Under the pieces are notes generated by a model. That model saw only the letters and a program-made list of their open reading frames with translations, was not told the origin of the DNA and made no database searches. A program made the position numbers and the translations under genes. This document shows, in pieces, positions 32,681 to 44,800 of a stretch of DNA of 64,000 nt. Within the stretch, counting starts at the first letter, position 1; each line of letters starts with the position of its first letter. Source of the DNA: Acanthaster planci (Eukaryota > Echinodermata > Asteroidea > Valvatida > Acanthasteridae); assembly GCF_001949145.1 (NCBI RefSeq), contig NW_019091537.1, positions 386,647 to 450,646 of the forward strand, in the 5' to 3' direction.

Positions 32681-34693
32681 TCAAAAGTGGGGAGGATTGG
32701 AGGGAGTCGACTGTTTGGGGTAGGTATTCAATAGCCTCGTCGTGGGGTAGTAACTACCAGTAGGAAGGCTAGATTCACCGTCAACATGAGTAGTGGTGCT
32801 TCGCTGAGTGACTCGAATGGGGGACTGGTCAGCAGTTGAAGAACGGCTGACAAGTCCCAGGTGGAAAAAAGTCTCTTGGTAGGGGGACACTCATGGAACA
32901 TTCCCTGGAGGAGGTGTCTAAGGACGCCATTATCAAACAATGTCAAACCATCTGGGAAGCCATTATGCATAGCTGCGATGGCTGAACGGTAGTTGCGGAT
33001 GGTCAAGACCTGTAAACCTGACTTAAACAGATGGATGAAGAAGTCGGCTACTACAGTCACAGAAACTTCGGGTTGGAGAAAGATTTCGCTCCGCACACCA
33101 TGAAGTAAAATGTCGTAGTCTTAAGTCGTAGATGTTGTTCGTATATTGACGTCGGCTCCTTTAGGCCATCTCGGCAGCATCCTCAGAAGGTCCTGCGGAG
33201 CGGAAGGATCGTTTGACAATGGCCAGTGGGTCAGATATAGAGACGCCGGATGAGGGTAGAGAACACCGGACTTCGGTCGGTGAAGTAGATCCGGTCTGGT
33301 GGGAAAGACAATCGGCGTTCGGACGAGTAGTCTGGTTATTCGAGGGAACCAGGGTTGCGTGGCCAGAAGGGGGTGATGAGAAGTACTCGACATCGCTCTC
33401 GTTCGATCTTAAAAGGCACCGTCAGTATGAGTGATATTGGGGGATACGTAGGCCAGCAGCCCTTCCCAGTTGATTTGGAGAGCATTTGTTGCCCAGGCTT
33501 GTGGGCGATAGAATCTAGTGCAGAACACCGACAGCTTGACATTCTCTCCCAAAACGATGTTTGGTTTTTTCACTTCGGCGAAGATTTTGCTCGACCACGC
33601 TGAAGTGAAGGGTCCATTCCGTCGGGGGCATCTTGCCTCTAGAGAAGGCGTCCGCGATGGAGTTGTCGACACCGGGAATTTTGGCCGCCTGGAGGTCGAT
33701 GTCGAGGTTCTAGGCCCACAGGAGTATCTGTCTGGCCAGGAGGCAGAGGTGGGGAGCGTGTGTGCTCCCTTGTTGGTTGATGTAAGACACTACGGTGGAG
33801 TCCGAACATATGAGAACGTGTCTGGGCCACATCCGGGCTTGCTCTGGGGAAGGAGACTCCGGAAGAGAGGTGTCCCCATGCCAGCCACCACTGGAAATGG
33901 GGACGAACGAGGTCGGTTTGAAGATGAAGGTCGATTGAGTCCCATTTCGGGTGGTAGAAGGCCAGGATATGAAGTTGCAACTGCTGCATGCCGAGCCTGC
34001 AGAGTGAGATGAGGTCCACCATGCTGGTCATCAATCCAGAAGACGGAGCCAGGCACAGGCAGGAGCCGACTGTTCGGAGGCGAGCACTCTTACGCATTCA
34101 ACAGATTGTTGATGCGTTTGGGTGTGGGTGAGACTATTCCGATAGGTCGATAATCGCCCCGGATAAGTTGGGCGTTGAGTCGGGGCGAGATTTGACTTCT
34201 CGAGGTTGGTGATGAAGCCTAAGCGGTTTGCGATGTCACCGGTTAAGCGGACTGTATAGTTTGGACTTGACTCCCTGATAGGGGATGTTCATGGCGTCAA
34301 GTAAGGATGTAGCAAGGACGGAGACCCGTACGAAATGCTCGAAGATGGCACTGACGTCCTCATCAAGCGCTCGGGGTGCGACAGCCGCCAGATCTGTTGT
34401 CACGAGTAAATCCTCTTTACATGCACGGGTCAGGTACTCAGAGAGGAGTTTCACGAATGTGGTACACCGCAAACCTTTTCGCGGGCCTTGTCAAGTCTGG
34501 ACAGGGTAAAGTCGGTGTTGAATTTGTCCTTGTCTCTGAAGGAAAGCCTCCCAGACTGTCTCGAAGTGTCAGCAGCTACCTTTTCTTTGGCGGCAGTAGG
34601 AATTTCCGGAACAGAGAGGAAGTTGTCCAAGAAAGGAAGTGGAAGTACGTCAGTGACCAGTGACGCGCATGGTAACTCCATGGGTACCATCAT
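32681..34693 (-). mobile_element. DIRS-like tyrosine-recombinase retrotransposon, internally deleted
   Basis: Minus strand, in element order. A gag-like part (34693-34236) reads DTSRQSGRLSFRDKDKFN. RNase H and flank (34097-33409) read LMTSMVDLISLCRLGMQQLQ, VDNSIADAFSRGKMP in a shifted frame, and WATNALQINWEGLLAYVSP. Then TRLLVRTPIVFPTRPDLLH and SLYLTHWPLSND (33393-33200). The tyrosine recombinase N-terminal part (33096-32681) reads TIRNYRSAIAAMHNGFPDG and LTVNLAFLLVVTTPRR. DIRS elements combine reverse transcriptase, RNase H and a tyrosine recombinase. Here almost all of the reverse transcriptase is missing between 34236 and 34097, and several frameshifts separate the blocks. The catalytic C-terminus of the recombinase is not seen. 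Confidence 0.85.
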
Positions 34694-35034
34694 GTTAAGC
34701 CATACCTACTTCGAAACCACTTCTGAACTTTATATTAAGCAATAGAAGAGAGGTGAGAGCAATAAACCAGCTACACAGTTTGACATTCACCCAAACCCCT
34801 TGTATTCTGCTCATTTTAATAAATTGTTGACCTGGAATATATTAACAATAGTAAGAGCCATGAAACCAAAAAGCCTGATATACAATTATAGGGAAGGCAA
34901 AAGGACTACAACATCCAGGGTGAAGTCCTACGAAACCACCAAGGGTGTTAAATTCACGTCGATTTAACACCACCGTTTTGCAGTGAGAGGGGAGTACTAC
35001 ACTGACAATCTGGTGCATCAGGCTTGTCCTCTTT
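34694..35034. other. Flank of the DIRS element, no gene seen
   Basis: Short A+T-rich stretch. The DIRS terminal repeats could lie here, but I could not match one to the other end. Confidence 0.3.
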
Positions 35035-35166
35035 ACATGCAAAAGAGTGACAAACTTTCGAAAAGAGCGAATCACTTATAAAACCACTCAAAAAGAGTGA
35101 AACCACTCTAAAGAAGATAATAACCACTCTAAAAAGAATGAAAACCTCTCGAAAAGAGTGAAATTC
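35035..35166. repeat. Imperfect tandem repeat of AAGAGTG/CACTCT units
   Basis: About six units of roughly 20-25 bases, alternating AACCACTCT with AAAAGAGTGAAA, so neighbouring units can pair as short hairpins (CACTCAAAAAGAGTG is itself a palindrome). No coding content. Confidence 0.7.
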
Positions 35167-35573
35167 CCACTCTGCCAAGGAGCCATTATAAAGGACAACC
35201 AAACGCCAATCACGCATTACAATAGGCCTATCTCGTTCGAGACTCACAGCAACTGGGACCCACTGCGCCAAACGTTCCATATCCGTCAAAATCGCTCCCA
35301 GGGCGATTTGTCGGCCGATCGCAACGCACAGGTGTGTTATGAGCGTTTATGAAAAGACTGGATTTTGCTTAGACTTTGGTTTCGCTGGTTCCATCTGTTT
35401 GAAAACAGCATTCGAAACCACTTGTTCAGGCCCCGACAAGGACCAGTAAAAGCGAAGTACGCTGAATCCACTCGTTTCGAAAACGCCCTAATTGTTGAAT
35501 TTTCTAAGTTGAAAAGATAACAATGTAGGCCTACATATATATCTATCTAAAGGGGGCATCACGCCGGCACATT

Positions 35574-36080
35574 ATATTTCACTGCATAAATCACTTATCT
35601 TTGCGAATCGGCTTCTTTAGAACAAAGTCTGCAAACTAAAAAGATTAATGGGTGAATTATGAGCGAATAAATATGCAAAAGTTCATCCACAGACTATTGA
35701 ATGACTTGTCGAATAGGGAAGTGGAACTCATTTACGTATTTAGTCGAACTGCAGTCAAGCAAACATGATGACAGCTCGAGGCACTGGCTCCCCGCTGGTT
35801 CAAGAAGGCTTAGAGGAACACCTAAAATTGATGTACCTGATGCAGGGGGGTACATTACCGGTAATGAAATGCTCCCCTAGAGCCCACCCCAAGCATCGTG
35901 GGAATAGAATTCCTTCTTCTTTCTTAATATTTCTGTTTCGTAATTGGGAATTTGTGTACCGCGACAAATGTGATAAGATGCATTTTGGGCAATGCCCCTT
36001 ACTTTTTGTTAGCAGTGGCAAAAAGTCACTCTCTAGTTATTTTTTTAATGCTGAAATCGGCGAGGTGCCCGTCCCTCTCT
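35574..36080 (+). repeat. Dispersed about 500-bp repeat, copy 2
   Basis: Second copy of 17843-18350 in the same orientation, with many substitutions and indels. It includes GAGCCCACCCCAAGCATCGT, and CTGAAATCGGCGAG near the end. Confidence 0.8.
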
Positions 36081-39000
36081 AAGATCATGCAAATACTATA
36101 GGGTATGGTCATGGGGCCTGTGCCCAACATCATTCTTTGAACGCATTTACCGTCATGGCGTAATACAAAGCTTCGACACGGGAGAAAAGGCTGGTCCATG
36201 GACTGAAAAGCCCCGTCAAGAAAATCGATGTGAAGGTGCTCTTGGGGTTTTCCGCTCTCTAATTTATGATCCCGTGCCCGCTTTGGCACTCAAAAATTCG
36301 TCCAAAAGTGTTCGGCAAAAGTAAATGCGCGGAAATGAGTGTCAAGATAAAGAAACATGGTAAGTCTTTTTATAGAAATGAGAGCACTACAGAATCTCTG
36401 TTCAATGATATCATGGCGTAATGTTGGCGTTCGGCCCAGGCCTCCAAACGTACGAAAAGTATACCGACAGCAACCTCATACCTTTGGGCCTTTGTCCGGA
36501 GCAATGTTGATATTTGCTCTTTTATCAATGCACAATGTTACTTTTAAATGTCGAATTGTCATAAATTTGCGGTGGAGCGTTTTGCATACGCAACTTGTGT
36601 CCATTTTAGTTTTACAATTAAAACAGGCTGACAAGAATATGGTTTTGGACTTATGTAGCTGGGAAGAAACGAGGGAAGCGTATGGGTCTCAACTCCAAGC
36701 CAGATTTTTCAAAAATCATAGTTGAGACACTATACTGCCGTCTATAACACTAATGGAACAAATTTACAATCAGAGGCAAAGGCCGTCACCATCATGTACC
36801 CACGGGTGACGCTTCGTCAAACCTAAGCTGCCCATACAATATACAGGTCTACAGTTCCCTATAGTCCTGAATTACTGACAATTCGTGCCTGACTGACTGC
36901 ACAAAGATCCGGCGATCGCTCAGTTGCGCCTAACATCAACAGGAACAAAAACACAAGAAGTAGACAAATCTATTAAAGCTCGAAACACCCAAATGACAGA
37001 GTACAGGAGTGCATTTCATTTTAAAAACAGGCGTCGTAGTTTTAACTTTAACTAGCTTTGCATTACAGTGCGAAACATGAGAAATTATAGCATTCTAAGA
37101 CAAGTCAACATCTTCAGTAATAGAGAGGATTTTCAAATAGTTAAAGCACTTTTGTCGAGTATGTTTTCGAATATTTATTACCAATTAACCTGTAATCAAA
37201 AGCAAAGATATCTCAAAGGGACGTTGTCACATAATATCTGCTAAACAAAGAGTAACAAAAACCGGTGTTAACACACTAAAATGAAATGTAGACATCGTGC
37301 ATTCCCGTATCGCTTTATGACCGTTTTGACTTCAATCAAATTGCACAAACTTGTACAACGTAGGAGCTACATTTACGTTGTATCCCAAGGTGGAAATTTT
37401 GGTTTGGGTTCGTACGAGTTTCTTCCATTTCTCAAAACTACAAATCAGTTGCAAGTGCGATAAACAATGTACATGCGTCCATTTTATCCTCGTTTTTCGG
37501 GTAAAAGGTACATATTCTAAAAGGTACAACATGGAGATTGCAAAGCGAAATTCCGTCAATCATGAAGAAACTATGCATCTTCGCATTGTTAAATTTATTC
37601 CTTTCCCAAAAAAAGTTTGCCGAAAATATGACAAGATCCAAAATGGAAAAAGCCTTGAGAAAAAATAATAAATATATCACATTCATGTGCATGTTTCCCT
37701 TCAGCATAGGGCAAGGGTCACGCCAATTAGTAAGCTTCAATAACTATTCCTCCAAGTGATGTTAAGCTATATTATTATGCAGATCACTGGCAGGCTTGCA
37801 GTTTCACTTTACAGGTGTAATTGTTCATGTTGCGAAATCTCAAAAATGCGGGAAAATTCCCCTATTAACAAAAAAAGGGAATTTCTGGTTGCAACTTGCC
37901 CCCTTTCACATTTGCAATATTTTGCAAATTTGTCCTTTTGTTGGCACAAAAGGTTGAGCACAGAAAACTGCGGGTACTGCAGTATTCTGTAGTTCAAATT
38001 AACCCATTCTGAAACTGTCTGTATACAATATATGGAAACGGTCTATATGTACAACGAATTGCGCACAAATATAAAAATGTACATGTTCCGACGCATGGTG
38101 TGTGTACTCCTGACGTTTTAGGGGGTTCCATGGAGGTATCCCAATACGACGCCTTTAGCGTCGATCTGCGCACTTCCACGTTTGAAAACGAGGCTGTATG
38201 TGTCGGCTTCAATTCTTAATACGTTCAGACGATTGAAAGTAAGCAGTAGAGACACAAAATTCATAAAGGTATGTTAAATTCAGACTTTTCAGGCTGAAAA
38301 TTTTTGTGGACGAGTCTTTCAGGATGACCCGACACGTAAAATCACAAGAAAAATTAACCGCGATTTACCGCGAACTAACGTACCTGCGATGGTCGTGTAC
38401 CTTGTGCAGTGGGCGTGGCTTAAACTGAAGTGGCGTCACACTTACGAACCTGATATTGCACGTACTGTGTGGACTCCGCGGGTGCGCGCGATTAACTTCA
38501 ACACATGGACCCTCGATTCCGATGCAAATGTGCGCAGACGGCGCTAATGTGAAATCCCTCTATTGTAATAAGGCACAACTTCAATATGGACAACACTTTC
38601 AATATGCTTATTTATCACGGATTTAATCTACAACCTCCATTGTTCATTTGTATGGTAACGATGCAAAACAAGTATTTCCTTCTTACAGCAAAGCATTTCA
38701 CAGGGAATAACTAGACTGTCACGGTCCAGACTGATTGAAGGTACAAAAATAACTACTAAACCATAATGTACCGTCGGTCATTTGTGCTTCTTTGCTATAA
38801 AACTCTTCAAAGACCAGAAGAGAGAGAAATATTTTTTACATATGTCATGATGAATTGTTACACGTCAGCCACAGCCAGACACCAACTTGTAAAAGAAAAC
38901 ACCAAAGAAGCTTCATAAAACTGCCTTTTGATGGGGAAATGAACTGAATACAATACGAAAAAATATTCAGACAAACTAGCAAGGACGATTAAAATGCACT

Positions 39001-41889
39001 GAAAAATAAAGTAGGATAATCGATAAATATAGTTTCAGTTTGTCCCTTAACACCCTACAGTAGATTAAAAGCATAAAGCATTCATGTAACTAAAAAATCT
39101 TTGAAAACATGGAGACAAAGTCTTTCAAAGTGTCATAATGAAAAATAGTGAAAATTAGAGTTGAACAAATAAAAAAACCTCAGATAAGAGTAAAAGAAAA
39201 GTTCATTATGAACTGCAGTTTGGCAACATTTCAACCTTCAAGCAATTTTCTTAGTTTAAAACATTAAATGAGCAGTGTTAGGTACAAAACGAAACACTGG
39301 TATTTTACATTGAACTGGTTTTATTTACAGTAACATTATTTCACGCAATGTGCACTCGAATATTTTGGCACACAACCTCAGGGCCCGTGTTTTTTTCCCA
39401 ATACAACCAGGAAAACAAACACAAATACAGGTAGGCTGATTGCGCCCGGTAAGTCAAGTGACCTAATGTGGGTATTTAATAGCATCTAACACAGCATCTA
39501 CCACAAGCAAAGTGTTTCATAAGTATCATTTACCAACACTGAAGCCGACGGTAGGACGGTACTCGGACTAACTGATGAGCAGGGTACTATACCGTAAATC
39601 GGCTTTATTGTTTGTAAAAACACTCAATATTTTTTGTAAAAAAAACCACTCAAAACACACTTTGCTATGGAAATGATACCCACTGGAGGTCACATGATTT
39701 AGAGAGTGCGGTCGGTCTCTACCAAGACCCAGGCACTAAGCAATGAGTTGCCTTTGTATGTGAAACTAAGTGGAAGCACATACTCTTTATGTGTCGACCT
39801 GCATCAGGAGACATACATGCATATTGTATAACTGTCACAGTTCGTCAGTTCCTCCTCTCGAACCCATTTTCCTCAATTTCACCCTTGCTTTATGGGCTTT
39901 CATTTACTGCAAGTCATACAGACGAGCTAATGCCAGCCAAGGTGGCAGATGAAATGTGATCGGAGAGTGTCATTAATATGTAATTGGCCAGCATGTCTAT
40001 GAAAGAACCTCATTGAATTTTCCTACAAGCAACGATTGATGTGAGTTGCACGATATAAACAACAAGGGTTGATTCTTAAAAATCTGTTTAAAAGTGATAT
40101 CCACCAATAATGCTGTAACCACAGAGCTATAAATAAAACTAGAGCGATGGCTCATCCATGTTTGTACACAAACCTATGGAAAACTTGGAATTTTTCATGG
40201 CTTTTGTAAGCCTTATTTACATATCTGCTTCTGTATTCTACAACGATACATCAAAGCTAATCTGCAAATAACCACACAATCAGTAAATGAGTGTTTCATT
40301 TTGCTCTGTATAAACAAGGCAAACGCGTGCGTGTATGCGCTGCAGATAATTTTGCTGATGCCCATTGCATCCGCATTGTACATAATTCGATATTCATCCT
40401 ATCTGATTTCGACTATTCTACAAGTATGCACATGGATTCAAAATGTCTGCGCCCAGGACAGCCCCAAATTTTATTCACGTGGCGAATGAGAGGTTAGCAC
40501 TCTAGTAATTAAATATAGCTCTATGGCATATTTTGTTGTCAAAAGGATAATTTTGAATCTGTGGTGCAACCAGCAACTGCCATAACACTTGGAAATCTAT
40601 TCACTCTTTATACACTGTTGTATACATATTCATAATTGTCTTATTAGCAACTTGACTACTTGCATGTATTAAAGGTAACAATATTTACACATCTTCTCAA
40701 ACCAAGAGCTTGAAAAATACTCTTTACTTTGACTACAGGTAAGAAATTGTACTGGTTCAGAAAAGTAGTCATTCTTTTGCTACTGAGTACATGAGCATAG
40801 ATACTAGTATGTAAATGTATAAAATAGAAAAGCAGCACTATTCGTAGGAAAACAAGAAAACATGGTGAATACTGATTAATGTCTTGCAATGTGAAGTCAG
40901 CTATAACAAGATCAGTACTCCTCTCTTACAACAGATCAACACTGGACTGTTCAAAGTGGAACTGACTATCACAGAAAAGAAATCTGTGCGGAGCCTCCAA
41001 CATGTGCACTAGCATGGAGACTGAAGCTTTGATGCATGAGTTTGAGGAGACCAGCTTCCCCACCATAACTATAAGTACATGTACATACGCGTGTAGGCAC
41101 ACAAAATGTTCTCACCGGAGAAGCACATCTGCTCTGTACCCAACACCCTCTCCCCTGCTGGCAAATAGAGAGGCCGATGAGGTAAATGGTTTAACTTGGC
41201 AGCCAGTGTGCCCCACAAGACAACAGGCCATTCTGAGAGGAATCAGCAGTGTGTGCTGTGCCCCCGAATTGTGCACATGCTAAACCATCTGTACATGTAC
41301 AAGTAAACATGCATGTTAAAGCATGGCATTCTTACATCCCAGAGGCACCAACATGAGGCAAGTGCAGGAATTGTCACGCCAACTGTGCCGAATACTTTGT
41401 TTAAATACAAATGCAGCAATGGCTTACTCTGGGAAATATACAGTACTTAGTGCCATTTTGTTCAGCCATCCAACTGACCTCTGGTGATGAGTTGGGATGG
41501 ACAAGTGGGCAAAACAAGTGTCATCCACTCTATGCATGGGGGCGCTATTTACAGAATGCTTTTGATCTATGTGCATTGTGGGTGCCCTTCATCATCATTC
41601 TGTCATTTTGACTCCAACAATGGGTGCCCTAAAGTGGAAAGTTAAGTGCTTTCACCACCAGGATGTGTAGCATTGCAACAAACAGATAAGTTCATGACAA
41701 TATCAAGCCTGCTTGTACATGTATATTAATGCTTAAAGCCAATGTATGCAAATATATAAACACATTGCTGGTGCTTTACTGTCACAAACCCAACTGGTCA
41801 GAATCGGTTTTTCCCCGCAAACAGCATAAAGCAACAGGTTAGAGATCCAAGACCCTCACCGACGGCTTCTGGAGCACTGACCTCGAGCC
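36081..41889. other. Long intergenic stretch, no gene supported
   Basis: About 5.8 kb, mostly A+T-rich. All frames are under about 130 codons without domain features or convincing splice borders. TACATG motifs become frequent from about 41070. The last part is the 3' flank of the minus-strand gene ending at 41890, where I found no clear polyadenylation hexamer. Confidence 0.5.
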
Positions 41890-44800
41890 TTAGCAGATAA
41901 CCTCAAACAGGTGCAACAGCCGGGACATGGCTCGGTTGTTCTGGTTGCAGCGGTAGAGGCTGTCTCGCTTGCTGAAGAAGACGTCCACCACCAGACAGGC
42001 GTTGGAGAGGGAGGACAGGTTCAAGGACTCAGTCTCCGGGTCCTTCCTCGTGGACTCCTGGCTGGCTGTGTGGAAGACCACCAGAATAACCTCTGCATCA
42101 CCTGTGGGGAAACAAGTAACAAAATAAAATGTAAAAGACAACGTTCCAGACCTGGGACATCAAGGAAACTTGAAAGAAGTAACCTCCATCAATCCTTAGC
42201 ACTGCTTGTTAACCTAAGAAATGTTCTCAAGTTTCAAAGTTCTTTTTCTTTGTTCTTCTACCAGTAAAAAAAGTTCTATAACTTCTCAAATGATTCCAAT
42301 AAGTGTCCGTATTGGGCAAACAACATGCAATTCTGTTCTTCAAATCTGTTTTAGCACCATTTTAACACCACTTTGCTCTTACATGTATATGACAATGGAA
42401 AAACATTTTTAAAATGAACAGTTATACAAAAAACTGAAAAATGCCCAGTGGAGGGTTCAATGCCCTTTTATGAGAACTATGGGATTGCTTGGTATTCAAC
42501 ACAATTTTTTGGCAATTTTAAAGTCATTCTAATACTAAACTAATTAAAAGTAAGTTCCTCACACTGGCAAATATACAATTGAGACCTTTTCCATTATTTG
42601 AAGAAAATCCAACAGGACAGTATTTCCTTGTAGTTTTGACACACCTTGCATGGCCTATTTCAGAGAGCAGGAGTTCACAGAGAAGATTTTCAACTTTCTA
42701 CAAACATGAACTTACTACTGACGCCATCCAGAGCCTTGGCGATATTCTGAGCCACATCGTTGGAGGCCAGACAGAATACCAGGGTGACCATATGGTGATC
42801 ACGGCCTGGGGACCACTCCTTAAAGACCAGGTCAACCCCCTTGGCAGCCATGTGGGACTTGAGGCGCTCCTCCAAGATTTCGTCACAGTCGTGGAAGTTG
42901 CCGTCCGACTTGCGGAGACAGTTCACTGCAGAGGACAATCAAGGACAAACATGACAAGGTGGCAATAAACTTACTCTTTTGACACAGGGAGTAGTGGGTA
43001 AAGCACTTGCCTTGCACATGGAGGCCTAGGTTCATTTCCTGGCCCACATGTGAGTAGAGTTGTTAATTCTCTCCTCTGCCACAAGGTTTATTCTCCCAGT
43101 TCTCCTCCACAAAAATAAACACTTTCCATCTCTGACCTCTGTGGTTAGTTACGCATCATTTGGTGGCCATCTACAAATCATACCTACATACGTTTGGCCA
43201 TACCACATTGTACTTGTACATGTAATTTTGCCCTTTGCAGCAGCATTTAAGGATGATTAGCCCTCTCATAAAGAAGTGCATGTAAATAGTTAACCCTGAC
43301 AGAGTCCAATCCTCCAAAAGGAGAAGGACTAAGGACTGTTTGGGTTAAGACTTAACTTCGGTGTCTACAGACCTCTTGGGTTTCAAAGGACTAATGAAGG
43401 CAAATTGAATTCTATGGGTCTCAAAGCCTCTTTGAAGTTCAAGTACAACTAATGTGGCATTGGGTTCTTATGTACAATGTAGTTGGGTTTTGGAAAATTA
43501 TAGATGGTTATTGATAGAAATCCTGCGTGAATTTACTCTGAACTCCCACATGAGAAACTACCCTGTACAATGAGAAAGCAGGTAGACACATTTTAGAATA
43601 AAACTGTTAAAGCAGCTTGGCTAAGACAATACATGCTGTACACGTACATGCATGTAAAGTGGTAAAGTGGACCTCCAGTGTTACAGACAGACCAGTGAGT
43701 CAGATACAAACTGCACCCCTTTGTGTGATCCCAACTGCACTATTCTGTACAGGAGTTTTCCATCAATGCCCAGTACTCCTAAAGTAATACCTGAGACCAA
43801 ACTGGTTCCGCTCGTCCCTGCTCCATTATCATTTCCCTTCATCAGCACTGGTCTTGACTTCTTCCCATTCTCTCCGGCATTCCTTGGTGACTGCCTCCCA
43901 CTCTGACCATTGGTCCCGCCCTCCTTTGCAATCCCATTGCTCGCCTCGTGTCCATCGGCTTCCCCATTGGTCAGTTCGTTAGTCTGCCTCTTGTGCTCGT
44001 CAAGGCAGTTCTGCAGCTGGTCGTTGCTCTTCCTCAGCCTCTCATTCTCCAACTTGAGCGTGGCAATGTCTCCCGAGTCCTCGTCTTTGTCCTCCAGCAT
44101 GTCGGTCTCTGAGATGTCCCCATTGGGGACCCCATTTTTCACCTTGGCACCGTTAGCAAGTTTCTTGGGCCGGGCCTTCTCGGCCTCTTTCTTGAGTTTG
44201 GTGTTCTCTCTCCTCAGGAGTTCCACTTGATGCCGGAGCAGGCGAAGTGCCCCATTCTCCCGTCTCAAGGCATCGATGAGATGCTTCTGAGTGGTAATCA
44301 CGATCTCCGGGTCACAGGGGGTCTGTTCACTCTCAAGCATCTGGCCAAGACAAACAAAGAGATCGGACTGTAAAAAGCCTTGCAGAAATCAAGAGTGACT
44401 TTGGTTGATTAATTGAAGTCCAACCAGCTTGCATGCCAGACAATCAGAACCACTGGTCAGAAATGACACACATTAAACGGTCATATAATCACCCAATTTT
44501 TATCCAAGCTCCATACATGTGTTGTGTGTATCCCGTACACCATTCTACACCATTTCTTATTGTCCCTATTGTCAGTTTGTCACCAATACACCTGCTGCAA
44601 GGACCTTTTGCCAACTGTATCAGTATCTCTCCCATGAATGAATCATGTGCAATACGTGCGATGCTGTGTGAAACCTTCCCCAATTTAAATGTTTTCACCA
44701 TACCTGGTTGACCCTGTGGATTAAGTCCTTACTATGTCAGGTGTTTTCCTCAGAATTGCTAGCCACCAGTTACCATTAAAACATTTTTTTTTAAATACTT

